A stretch of DNA of 64,000 nucleotides from Hevea brasiliensis (taxonomy: Eukaryota > Streptophyta > Magnoliopsida > Malpighiales > Euphorbiaceae), in contig NC_079507.1 in the NCBI RefSeq assembly GCF_030052815.1, forward strand, positions 67,411,144 through 67,475,143. The letters are read 5' to 3'. Numbering within the stretch: the first letter of the stretch is position 1; every line of letters begins with the position of its first letter. The notes under the pieces were generated by a model. It saw nothing but the letters and a program-made list of their open reading frames with translations. It was not told the origin of the DNA and made no database searches. The translations under genes and the position numbers were made by a program. Of the stretch, positions 10,531 to 22,364 are shown piece after piece.

Positions 10531-13059
10531 TGTCACGACCCAACCTATGGGTCGGACTGGCACTATGACCTAAGCCAGCCTAAAGCCTTCGAGACCTGTA
10601 GTAAGTCTAACTATTCCTTAACCCAACACTAAGGCCCATTTGGGCCCAATTTCAAGAATTCAACGAGACAGAGTCCGGTCATAAAATGAACCTTTCAACG
10701 GGAAGTTTTTGACTCACCCAACCTGTAAACACAATATATAATCAATTAGGGAGCTCAGCTCCCTCATTCAGCCCAACACACATGCATAAAATAATAAGTT
10801 TACAGGTCCAAAATGACAATTTATATTACTGACCCAATTCAAATAAATATTTCTAACACATGCGAAAATTCTAGAGTTGACAGGTTTATACAAACATTAA
10901 TAAACGACCTACGAGGGAGAAAAGCAGGTTAACCTCAAAAATATCCTCCTGTGGCCTAGAAGAATATTGAACAGGAGTGAGCGTTCGATTCAGAGAGTAA
11001 GATATCAATTTTAACCATAATCTCTATAACTATCTAAAGCTAGTGCACCATATAGAGTGAAATGCAACATTAGCAATATTTTCACATCATAACAGCAAAA
11101 AGGTAATTTGGAGCACTCACATACCCGATAATGTCAAACAATACATATATTGGAGTTGATCCCCTGTACAGCTGAACTCAGCTCGGACTTCCACTTAAAT
11201 AATCAAATCGAGGTCCCAGCGAAGAACTCAAGCCGTGTCTACCCCGAAAAACCGGCTCCCAACGAAGATCTCAAGCCGTGTCTACCCTTCCTATCCATAG
11301 CCAACACCACATCACACGCACGGCAACGCACGCACACTGCTCCAAATTACCACAACAACATCCATGGCACTTTAACAGTTGTGAATGCAACATAAAACGT
11401 GTCTAGAGTTTAACTACATAGATATATACATATAAGTGATACATGGGCATACTTGAATATATAATAATAGTGAAATTACAATTAAAATTAATATTTTACT
11501 CACAGACTCAATCGAAGTCACTATGGTGGCTGGGCGGAGGAAGAAGGCTGTCCCGGCTCACCTGATAATTTTATTACAATCATTTAATAAATTTGACTCA
11601 ATACAAACTAAGAAAAAGACCAAATACGTCCTAAGTCGTGCCGAAAATCCTGCAAGGTCTCCCCTATACCTAGAACCTACCCAACCTGCAAATGGGTTTA
11701 AAACACACTTCTATATCCACCAACCATATACCCACAACTCAATCATATCACACAGGCCCTCCTGGGCCCATCCAAACAGTCATCAATCACAATATGTAAA
11801 CTTACAGTTTAGTCCTTATAATTGACCCCTTTTGCAAAAACCACCCAAATAAACTCTAAAAATTATAAAACTTTGCCCCGCGGGCCTTAGCAATATTACT
11901 AGGCTAATGCAAAAAGAATCATAATTTTCTGAGCTACCACGAATATTTTATGAATTTTTAATCCCATTTAAATACTAGAAAATTATGAAAAAGTAAGGTT
12001 CAGGTTTACCTATGTCGATTCTGACTCTTGGGACGCGCTCGGGACGTTTGACAATGGTGGGGTAGCTAAAATCTCGATCCAATTCGGAGACTTTTTCGAC
12101 AATCGGTCTGTCTGGCTGGAAATAGACCCAGACAACTGTCGAATTTTAGCGAATTGAAGATACTTACACGAAGCCCACAACACGGGGGTTAGTATAAAAC
12201 TTTTACGGAATTTTCTAAACTCATTTAATACTCGGAAAAAAATACTACGAAGTTCCGTGGGACCCACCAAAAAACAGTGTCAAAAAATTTTGAAATTTAT
12301 ATTGTCGCGAAGCTCTCGACAAGTGGAGCGCTCTGGTACTCTCGGTTTTCTTGTAGGGTTCACGGTTTGTGAGAAATCTAGTCCAAAAGTTAAAATGGGC
12401 TAAAACTTTCCGGACAAAAATTGGACAAACTACTCGATGGATTTTGGTGTTCTTGGTGTCTATGGAAAGCTCTCGAGGTGTAGATGGGTTTAGACACAAG
12501 ACCCGGCCCAATCGGTGGCCGGATCGTAGGAAGACAAAGGCTGTGACTGCGCATCAGCCTTTGCTTGCGGTTTCCGGCATTCGGTGACGGCCCGCGAGGT
12601 GGGGAGGCTGGGGTGGTGCGCCGGCGAGATGGGCAGGGCTGGGCAACGGCTGGGCGGCAAGGGGAGGAGGGAGGAGAAAAAATACGAGAGAGAGAGAAGG
12701 AGAGGTCGGGACGCGCGCGGGGAGAAAGAAAAAGGAAGAAGAAGCCGGTCCGATTCGACCAGTCCGATTCAAGATACAAAATTTTAAATTTTTATTTTGC
12801 CTTGGGACCGAAAACGAGACCAAAAAATTCCGAAAAAATTCTAGAAAACTAAGAAAAATTTGTAAACTTTAAATATATTTTTAGTTTTGCCACGTGGTCT
12901 TTAAATTAATTTTTAAAAATCATCAATGTTTTTATTTTCAAAAAATCGAACCCAATTTCTAAAATCCAAAAAATTTCAAATAATTTCCTAAAATTCAAAT
13001 AAAATAAAAATATCAATATTTATCCAAAAATAATAAATTCAAAAATTAGGGGTGTTACA
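10531..13059. mobile_element. Solo LTR (copy 1), 2.5 kb
   Basis: The element runs from TGTCACGACCC to GGGGTGTTACA, so it has TG...CA ends. It is flanked by AAAAA at 10526-10530 and 13060-13064 as a 5-bp target-site duplication, though a homopolymer is weak evidence by itself. A second copy with the same ends and the same internal blocks lies at 27974-30574. There is no internal domain, reverse transcriptase or second LTR, so it reads as a solo LTR left by recombination. Read on the minus strand it starts TGTAACACCCC and ends GGGTCGTGACA, common for plant Ty3/Gypsy LTRs, so the element is probably minus-oriented. It contains tandem copies of the word CTCAAGCCGTGTCTACC (11228-11287) and a GC-rich, CpG-rich patch at 12460-12760. 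Confidence 0.82.
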
Positions 13060-13064
13060 AAAAA

Positions 13065-16000
13065 GCAAAGTAATTTAACATAAATTTATAATTTATTTAA
13101 TGAAATTTTTATAAATAATTATTTTTTTATAAAATAGTTAATTATAAAAATTTTACCAACTTAACAAGAAAATTTTTTTTCATGTAAAGAAACACAACAT
13201 TTTTTTAAAAATCTAATAAATAATATTTAATAAATTTGAATTTGTTTCTATAATTTTTTAACAAAATTTACTGTACATAATTTATCTCTTATATTTTTTT
13301 AAAAAATAGTATATGTGCTTTTATATTTGAGGAAATTTTTTTAAGTTAATAAAGTTTTTGTAATTAAACAATTTACGGAAAAATGAATCATTTTACAAAA
13401 ATCTAATAAGATGAATGACAAATTTAATTTTCTAAAAAAATCTTGGCTTTTTTTATTTCTTTAATTTTCTAAAAAAACTTTATGGCAATATATATATATA
13501 TATATATATATGGGTCATTTACTTATTTTAAAAAATTAAAAAAATTAATTAAAAGGATATTAAAACCAAATTGAATTGCTTTAATTTCTAAATTGAACCT
13601 CCAACTACTTGATTTAATTAAATCTAATAATTTAGCTTAACGATATGGCAAAACCACTCGAATTATACATTCATTGTCAAATTAATAAGTATACAAATAT
13701 ATATAATAATATTATAATGCTCGAAACTAATGCCCTATGAACAACATACATATAACCGTTAAATGTTGAAGGGTAATGAAGAATATATGACCATTATTAA
13801 TATTCCTATAGGAGATACCTTTTTTAATTCCCAATTGAGGAAATAAAGAAAGGATACGCAAGGATAAGCTTCATCATTAAAAAACTGAAGGTTGAAAAGG
13901 ATTAAAGGCACGCATCATTTGATTATTAGAACAAACAAATAATTAAGGGTGTAATCTTATATTAATTTAAACTACATTTAAAAAGAAATTTCTCATAAGA
14001 GGAAAAAAAAAATTTAAATTCTTGCAGCATGGTTGTTGTAGGGTTTGTCTGACTGAAACTAAATAACTTCAAAAGGAGCATTAAAGCATGTGGATGTAGT
14101 AGTACTGTCTTGAAAACGTGGTCTTTGTATGGATAATTAAAAAGATAAGCCGCCATCTCCATGCAGGGTTTTTGTTCCTTGTCAACAAAGGTAACTCATC
14201 CCCTTTTGACTGTCTTGCAGCTGCTCTAATTCCTCCTTGCAACCATTGTCAAATTAATCTTATTTTTAAAATTTTCCCTTCACACTTGTATAGTTAGCAT
14301 AACTGTTGTCCCATGACCAATTAAGATAGTTCAATGAAAGAAATTATTTAATGCAATGTTGTATGTACTATAAATAAATTTTAGTCATTGATTACAATGA
14401 AATTTATCTACTTACAACTTATCATGATTAGTGGCTATAATAAAATTGCTATACATAAAAGTGTAACCTTAGTTTGACGATTAAAAACAATGTGGCTGCT
14501 TCTTAGTGTCCAGTCTTATAAATATAAAGGCAATTAATTGTCTGCAAATTGCTAGGAACATCACTTGCAAGTTGCAACACAGTGTACTGCTACTCCCTTC
14601 ATATGTGTTTATTTTTCCCCCAGTCTTCATTGCAGTCAGATAAACCAAGCTCCAATTTGTCTGGACATGAGAAAATTCCTTCTTTCAATTATTAATTTTC
14701 TTTTCTTCTGTTAGGTTTAGAGCTGCATTTCAAATCAACTACTTTTCCAAAAGCAATTATGGATTTCATTCAATTCTAAAGAAACAGCAAGATAGACAAA
14801 TCAAACAATAATAAAAAAGTAACGATATCTTTTAATTTTTCTCATTAACCTTTATTTTTCACACAAATCCTTCAATTTTGAGCAAATTGGAATGTAAAAT
14901 TAACTATAATCCGATATTAACTCATAATATGGAAATATGAATTAAAATATAGCTGGGATAATCCTATATATACCATTATAAAAGATTTAGTATTTTCACA
15001 TAAACCTCGAATTAATTAGGCAAAGTTAAGCAGTACAGCAATATATGCGTACCTATGGCTGAGATAAAGACTACATCTACATGATCAGCTGCATTTCCTT
15101 GAAGAAGTCCAAGTTACTGTCTCTAATTAGTATAGCCAGCCAACCATTTTGGAACCATTTTAGTAGCACCCTATTTAATAATTCTATTTAGTTTTGGTCA
15201 TCTTTAGTTGACTTGGCACAACGATCTCTATTCTTTAAATAGTATGCAATTAAATTAATTAGGAGATGTATATATATGTAGACTGTGAGTGTTTCAAGTT
15301 TGAACCAATCTGATCCATACAGGTTTGATATATATGACCCAGTTGATATACATATTTACACATGTAATTTTCTTTAGTGGTTGAATGAAAACGACATATG
15401 CACATGACATGTTCAAGTATTGCTCTTTGCACTTATTGCATTTGCAAAACCTCCTCATCTCGCCACCACTACTAGTTGGTTCATTCATTATCCGGCCACA
15501 TGTATCAGTTTTCCGAGTTTATACAAATCAATCCCAGATAACATTAGAAAGAAATTATGCTAAACGATGCCCCTTTTTTATTTTTAGTTTTGAAGACAAC
15601 CAAGAAGCTTTTTAATCTAATAAAATGTTAAAGATGACATGTAATTATTATTTAATGATAAATATCAAGATTCAAATATTATTCACGACAACATATTCTA
15701 TCATTGTGCATCAAATTGTCTTGAATTGATTATTGATTATTAGTTAATAGTTAAATAAAAATTAAACGTCTATTTTAAAGTGAAAAAAAAATTAAGATTT
15801 GAGATTCAATTAAACTCCTGCATCATTTTGATTAAAAAAGAAAATAAAAAAGCTTAACAGTATCCAAAATGCTTTCAACAAGAAAAAGATTCAGCCTTGA
15901 ACTATAAACTATATATACACAATCAACAAAACCTGTAGAACCTTTGTAGCTCCATTTTTCTTGATCTATGTATCTTCCCTGCAAAATAAAACCATATACA

Positions 16001-16087
16001 GACAAGCTGCTAGGTCCCACAAGAAAAATGGGGCAGAGAGATTCCACACATAAAACTTGTTCATCATCATCACCATCACCCTTCATA
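13065..16087. other. Intergenic AT-rich DNA
   Basis: AT-rich spacer including a (TA)n run at 13491-13511. From 13700 the composition is more balanced but no open frame, RNA gene or transposon end can be supported. The last 200 bases before 16088 are probably the 3' UTR of the minus-strand DUF4228-type gene. Confidence 0.5.
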
Positions 16088-16447
16088 TCACTCAGGAATA
16101 CTCTGCAGATTAGGCCTCCACGACCGTTGATGGGACTCATATCGTTCCGAGCTGACGTTCATCAACTGAGCCAAAACTTGTTCTACTGATAATTCTTTCA
16201 TGTCAACCCTGCTCAGCAGCTCCTCCAGCTGTTTCTTTGTAATCTTGAACTTTACTTCTGTACTTGATGTAGTTGAAGATGTTAATAAGCGTTTGTCGTC
16301 TCCAAGAAGCTCCTCCTCTTCTATACTCATGATCTTATTGTCAAGCCTGCTGCTTCCGTTGCTAGAAAAAAACCGGTCCGGCACTGGTGAGCCCCAGTCA
16401 TCGCCGCCCCATTGCATGGACGATTCGCGGCGTAAACAATTTCCCAT
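16088..16447 (-). CDS. Small DUF4228/PADRE-type protein, N-myristoylated
   Basis: A single uninterrupted exon codes for 119 residues. The N-terminus MGNCLRRESS has Gly2 and Cys4 for probable myristoylation and palmitoylation, pointing to membrane attachment. The middle is Ser/Glu-rich. The C-terminal half has VKFKITKKQLEELL, then VLAQLMN and RSWRPNLQSIPE, the conserved pattern of the plant DUF4228 (PADRE) family. Members are induced by pathogens and abiotic stress, and their biochemical role is unknown. The start codon is the first ATG and fits the myristoylation signal. A CT-rich 5' leader and a TATA-like run lie upstream (see 16610-16730). The gene stands alone, with several kilobases of spacer on each side. 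Confidence 0.82.
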   Translation of the reverse strand: MGNCLRRESSMQWGGDDWGSPVPDRFFSSNGSSRLDNKIMSIEEEELLGDDKRLLTSSTTSSTEVKFKITKKQLEELLSRVDMKELSVEQVLAQLMNVSSERYESHQRSWRPNLQSIPE

Positions 16448-16609
16448 ATATTTCTCCTTTTTGATGGGTGCTTTGCTGCTTTGTTTTAGTGTTGGTTGGT
16501 TGGTTGGTTAGTGTAGGTGTAGAGGGAGAGCAACGTTTTGGAGGTGGAGAGGTGGTGGGTATATGTAAAGAAGGAGACAAATGTAGGTGCTTGGAAATGG
16601 TGGAGGAGG

Positions 16610-16730
16610 AGAGAGAGAGAGAGAGAGAAAGGGTCAAACGTTGGATAGAATTTGCAGGGTGATTTCGTAAAATAAGAGTCGTTATTATCGTCTGCATTTG
16701 AATGTGTGTGTGTGTATATATATATATATT
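16610..16730 (-). promoter_or_regulatory. Probable promoter and CT-repeat leader of the DUF4228 gene
   Basis: On the minus strand a (TA)n run at 16714-16730 could serve as the TATA element. It is followed by (AC)n at 16704-16715 and a (CT)10 tract at 16610-16629 in the expected 5' UTR. GA/CT tracts are known targets of plant BBR/BPC factors. Assignment is positional only. Confidence 0.4.
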
Positions 16731-16997
16731 ATAATAATTTCTTGTTAATAATTATACATATAATATATTAATAGGTGTTAACCCATCATGGTTAAGTTGA
16801 AATTGCCTTTTGAACCGTAAACAATGAGAAATGATTAAGTGTATTTTGTGTGTGTATATATATTATTTTTTATAATCACGTAAAATTTATTTTTTTTTAT
16901 TTTAAAATCATAAAAATTTATCATTTATATTATAAAAAAGTTTCACTTTTTATAAAAAAATATTTTTTAATACCCTATATATAAAATAATTAACCGT

Positions 16998-17054
16998 AAA
17001 TGCCTGTGATGGTTTTTTTTTTTTTTTTTTATAAGAAAAATGCCTGTGATGGTT
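16998..17054 (-). mobile_element. Miniature poly(A) insertion with 17-bp duplication
   Basis: The 17-base word AAATGCCTGTGATGGTT occurs at 16998-17014 and again at 17038-17054. Between them are 23 bases, read on the minus strand as TTCTTAT followed by A16. This is the footprint expected when LINE machinery inserts an almost pure poly(A) tail and duplicates its target. Confidence 0.6.
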
Positions 17055-20000
17055 CTGTAATCCCATTTCTACAAAAAGCGTGCGTGCGAGCAAGCCAGCC
17101 AGCCTGATTAGGTAGATGGTCAAGTGTGAACGGAGTTGGAAAGGGAATCGTTCACGTAAAATTAGGTGTGAACGCAAATTAGCGTTGACACTTTGGCATT
17201 TCACGCTTAAATTATATGCTATTAATAAAGGTACTAATATAATTTCCACATGTTTCATTATATATTTTTTTAAAATTTAAAAGTTCAATATTTACTATTA
17301 AAGTCGGCAGAATAATAATAATAATAATAATAATAATAAGCAAAATCAAATTAAATTAACTTATGCTATTTTAATTAAGACGACTTTAATTTCAATAGAT
17401 AGACAATTACCGATAATCATCTGCATTTTTAGAATCATAAAATTCTATAATTATATATTTATAAAATTATAATATTAAATGAAATATAATTAAAAATGAG
17501 GGCGTCATTTAATTTTTTAAATAAAAGTATTTAACAAGCTTAAGCAATATAATTTCATGCGCCTCACGTGATTCTTCCTATCATTGTTATTATTACTGCT
17601 ACGTGCCTTGGCATCATCGTTGTCATACCAATTACGATTAATCTTATCCACTATGTGACAGTTGACGAATCATATTCATCATTATATATGTTGAAAAATT
17701 ACAACTTAATTAACATAATTTGGAGCCAACTTAATTAATTTATTATTTCTAATAGGCTGTGTACAATTTTTAGAGAATTAAATCGAATTAAAAAATTATA
17801 TCGAATTAATAAGAATCATAATGAATTGAATTTATTTTGATACTTTAGTTTAATTTTGATTATTCACTAAGAAACAAATTAAAATCGTATCGAAATCGAA
17901 TCAAAATTGTAACAAATTAAGAATTAAATTTATACATATATTTTTATATTTTTTTAGATATACTATATACTTTTAATATATATATATATTAATTTTTAAT
18001 TATATTTATCTCTTATAGTTAACTATTATATGATTAATAAATAATTAAAATGTATATTATATAATGTTCTTATACTATTATATTATATAATATATTTAAT
18101 CATAAATTATATATATACTTTAGGTATAGCTAAAAGATATATTATATGATATATTATACATTAATAATCCAATTTAAAACTTAAATGCTAATTTAGTAAT
18201 AATTTTTTTATAAAAATAATGACATAAAATTATTTTAAGAGTAAAAAACTGAACCGAACCGAAATTAAAGAACAGATAACTATATCGAATTGGAACTGAA
18301 ATAATGAAGAACCGAACTGAAATCTTATCAAAATTTTAGTTCGATTCCAATTCCTAATCAAATCTTGAACCGAACCAAAATCGAATACTCCTAATTTTAA
18401 AGATTATTCTATAATTTCATAATGTTCATCAGTGAAAATTGAATCAGCCGGCATATATTTTGCTTCACCTACTTTTGGTGCGTTTTGACCTTTTTCTTTT
18501 TCTTTTTTTTCAATAAATTAAGAAATTGGGAACTAGTGGACTTAAGGCTGATTTAGGTGTAAGTGAGCGGGTTAATTATTACTATTATTATTATTATTAA
18601 ATATTCTCTATATATACTAAATAAATTACCTATATCAATCAATATGACCATAAAAATTTGTTTACTTACTAAAATTTTTAAAATGTTATTATATTTAATA
18701 AATTTAAATTTTTTGAATTCTTTATCTTAAATACGAATTTTGAAAATAATAATAATTATTACATATTAAAAATATTTTTTTTCTCCTCTCAATAAATAAT
18801 TTATTATTATTTATAATTTTTTTTTTAATTAAGCAAAATAAAATTTTTAACTCTACTGACTCAGTTTACTATTTTGCCCGCTGAGTGGTCTAGCCAAACC
18901 ATTTTCAAAACTGCGGTTAAATATGTACACATCTAAAATTAAATTTAAAGAATATTAGATATTTATTTATCATTTATTTAAATGATAAATAGCTAGTAGC
19001 ATGTCTGGTAATCTTTTTCCTCCCTGCTCTTGAGATGACCAATTGACTCCAGTTTATTTATATCATGTCAAACTCTTTCGTATACACTTTATGCAACTTT
19101 TATAGTAAAATAAAATATTTATTCATTCCGGATTGGTACTTCACAAATATAAAACTAATTTATATGATTGCATGATATTTTTTGATTGATTTGATTATAA
19201 TTAAAATTTTAAATTTTAAATTTATAATCTTAACAATAATTTTAATATTATTAAATTAAATATTTATATTGACTTGAGAATAAAATAAATCTAGATATCT
19301 TGGATATCTTTCAAATATGAAGTTGATTTCAACATTAAGTTAATTTGATTATTAAGTTAGGCTTATTAATTGTTCAATACGAGTATCTTCAATACAAAGT
19401 CTATTATACTTATAATATCGATTTGAAGGCTTTATTATTATTTTTTTTAATCAGTTCCGCTTAAGAATTCAATTCAACAGTTTTCCAATAATTGCAAAAT
19501 ATAGAATTCCAGCAGTATACAAAGGGGAAGCAGCCTTTCATGATGAAGTGGGCTTAAGATTCATCTTAAAGCCCATATTCCATTGTGTGGAAAGCAATAC
19601 AAAGCACGCTCTTGCACTCTAAGATGGATTAAATGTTAATTAAGCTATATTTACAGGAAATTAGGTACAGATTGAAGCAGTGGTCCTGATCCTGAGAGAA
19701 TTTTTCTGCAACTTATTAAAGACAAAGCATGTCAAGAAACAGTCAACATATATCCTTTTCATAATAACTATTGAATTGTGTCATCTATCACAGGAACGAT
19801 TTTAGGATCAGAGAATTTGACAAGAAAGTTGTCTAGCAACTTACATGGGCCACAGGACCAGATCATAAGCTTCCTGGGTCTGATTTAATTAATTCTTAAT
19901 TGTTAGTGCCCACTCTTTCTAAGTCTCATCATGTATCTGTAATAAAATAAATATGAAAAATGGATGCAAAGTTAATTTAAATATGAATCAACTATATACT

Positions 20001-21450
20001 AAAAAAAATATAATAATATCTATACGTGCATCCGTCATTTTTAATGAGGCCAAACTGATTAATTGGCGTTGAACATCATTAAATGCAATTTCTAACTACT
20101 GTACATCATAAAGGCCAGCCAAATTAACTCCAAAGGAACTTACAAGATTTTCTCTTTTTTACTTTTATTGTGCTTACGTGGGTTGCACTCAGTTTGGTAT
20201 TTAAGTGATTGAAATGGCATGTCAACGAAGTTGGGCTATCCTCTCATCATTTATTATCTCCACATAAAGTGGCCTTCGAAAGGGCCATATCATGGGACTT
20301 AAGGAGGCTTTCTGGTATCTTTTAGTTGCTATTTTAATGTGTCATAACTATCGTGTTTTTGTCCGTCGTTTAGGGTGGGTCGCCCATTCTGATTTATGAG
20401 CCAATTGAATACGAATTATTATTATTTTTTTTAATGAAGGGTTAGATATGTATCACTAAAATTTGAATCTATTAAATAAGTGATATATTTTTAATTATTA
20501 AATTAAATATAAATTAAATTAAGATAACTAAGTTTTTTTTAGGATAAATTTATTTTATAATAATTCAATTATTAAAATAATAAAATATAAATATATTATA
20601 GTTATTAATATTGTTCTCCTCTTATCTTTCGATGAACGTTTCGAGTTATTGAAAATGCAGTGAGCAAGTATCATTACTCAGCCTATTAGAATGAATATCC
20701 AAGCAACGTATAATAGCTCGAGCCTTATTCAGATATTTGTGTCTGTTAATTGGTTACTCATTTATAGCCACCATTTTAGGCTACGGTATCAAAAATTCTA
20801 TATTATTGTATGTATGGGGGGAGCCAGTTCGCATTATTTGCGTCTCTTTGGTGAGAATGAATGTTTGGCATAAAAGACTATCGATCGAAGAATACACCTC
20901 CTTTCAAACGACAAACAAAACAAACCACCAAAGCACAAACCGACCGTCGATCGCCTCCACCAACACCATGCTCAATTTCAACAAGCCATCAAAAGTTTGC
21001 GCCAATCATGTCCATTTAGAGGCCCCACACTCTAAAATAAAAGGAGGGCCCATTCTAGTTTCGGTAATTGAACCAGGCCCCACATGTGATGACCAGGACA
21101 AAACATGTCTGTGCATCGGGTGGCTTGGAATCTTCCCTCTACTAGTCCACCACCCACAAGTTAAAAAAACAATAAAGAAAAGGGTAATAATTAATCAATA
21201 ATCATATATGAAGATGAATAGCAGCAAAAACAATTGCCGGTTTGTTTATCTATAATAATTTTTAATTTAGTAAGTATGGGATTTGTGAAATAGTGGTTAT
21301 TATTATAAAAATTAATTGGGCTCTCCCTCAAAACAAAGTTAAGAGTATGTAATTGTGTGAATTAGCCACATCCCCATGGCCATGTGGGTACATTTCTGTC
21401 GTTTTGTAAAATTCATTACATAGGATTTCATGGGGATTCTACCACCAACT
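17055..21450. other. Long gene desert
   Basis: AT-rich spacer with an (AAT)n run at 17310-17337 and a GGTTCGG-rich repeat at 17761-18400. From 19440 to 21200 the composition is less AT-biased, but open frames there (for example 20737-21201) lack family resemblance. No tRNA, rRNA or known miRNA mature sequence was recognised by eye. Confidence 0.5.
17761..18400. repeat. AT-rich repeat with GGTTCGG/CCGAACC words
   Basis: This stretch is rich in ATCGAATT, AACCGAACCGAAAT, AGTTCGATTCCAATTCC and similar words, and resembles the shorter patch near 4550-4660. Such CCGAACCGAA-rich segments are common dispersed repeats in plants. No clear termini or target duplication were found. Confidence 0.4.
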
Positions 21451-21451
21451 G

Positions 21452-21459
21452 CCACGTGG
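21452..21459. promoter_or_regulatory. Perfect G-box CCACGTGG
   Basis: A palindromic ACGT-core site that bHLH and bZIP factors can bind. Nearby are CACATGTG (near 21080) and ACACGTGT (near 21750). It is about 900 bp upstream of the coiled-coil gene start at 22365. Function is inferred from position only. Confidence 0.4.
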
Positions 21460-21908
21460 GTTTTCCTCGGATACCTTTCACTCATGTTCCACGATAAGAA
21501 GAAGGAACCAGATCTACATGCAAGTCCATTGCACCCTTTAAATTCCTTTCAGTACCCAAAAAAATAAATGTTTATTAAATGTACTCTCTAAATTATTATG
21601 AAAATGAAAATAAAAATAAATATTCTGTGTATAGTGACAAAGTATAATGAATTTTATATGTAATATCTCTTCATAGAGATATCCAAGTCTCGAAGTTGAA
21701 TGATACTATTTTATCTTGGTTTAGGTTAATGTGGACTAATTGGAGTGTACACGTGTGCTGTGTGCTTGCTTTATTATTATGAGGTAAGGTTGTCATTTAC
21801 GCGTAAGGCAATATATGACTTCCTCGTTACCAAACAAAACAAAACAAAACGTAGTGGAGTGGCACTCATTATTCTTTATGGCTTTTCATGCACAAAAACT
21901 ATATGTTC

Positions 21909-21969
21909 AATTCCATGGTTCTAAAATTCTATCTTCAGTTAAAAAAAAAAAAAATTCCATGGTTCTAAA
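21909..21969 (+). mobile_element. Miniature poly(A) insertion with 17-bp duplication
   Basis: AATTCCATGGTTCTAAA occurs at 21909-21925 and 21953-21969. The 27 bases between them are a 15-base stub (ATTCTATCTTCAGTT) followed by A12. The arrangement is a target duplication around a tiny retroposed poly(A) tail. Confidence 0.6.
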
Positions 21970-22290
21970 CAAATGCACGTCTGCCTGTAATTATATATAT
22001 ATTAAAAAATTTTAAAAATTTAATCATAAAAAAATATATAATTTTAATTTTTTTAATTAAAATTTAAATTTTATTTAATAATATTAATTATTTTAACAGT
22101 TATTAATTTTTTTTTTAATAGTTTGCGTGTATTGTATGAATAAATCTCTACCATCTGTTACAGTGTGCGTCGTTTTCCCAAGCAAAAATCCCTGTGGACA
22201 ACCGCCCCTCTCTATCTCTCTGTATCTTTCCTCATTGCGCGCACACACTTCACTGCGAGCGAAAACAAAACCTCTCTATTTCTTTCTCTC

Positions 22291-22298
22291 TATAAAAG
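22291..22298 (+). promoter_or_regulatory. TATA box of the coiled-coil gene
   Basis: TATAAAAG lies in a CT-rich context 74 bases upstream of the ATG at 22365, which would leave a 5' leader of about 40 bases. Confidence 0.55.
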
Positions 22299-22364
22299 CT
22301 TACTGTTTTGTTTCTTCTTTTGTTTTCCTGCTTGCTAAATGGCTGGTGATCGCAAACTACAGAA

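Noticed and set aside
12369..12852. Cluster of overlapping open frames on both strands
   Set aside because: They fall in the CpG-rich patch of solo LTR copy 1. Copy 2 shows a related but differently broken set (around 30032-30358), so they are not genes.
18338..18356. AGTTCGATTCC resembling a tRNA B box
   Set aside because: No acceptor stem, anticodon arm or A box at tRNA spacing; it belongs to the CCGAACC-rich repeat.
19550..19574. Hairpin TGGGCTTAAGAT / ATCTTAAAGCCCA
   Set aside because: The stem is only about 12 bp with a bulge and a very small loop; too short for a miRNA precursor, and plants have no such terminators.
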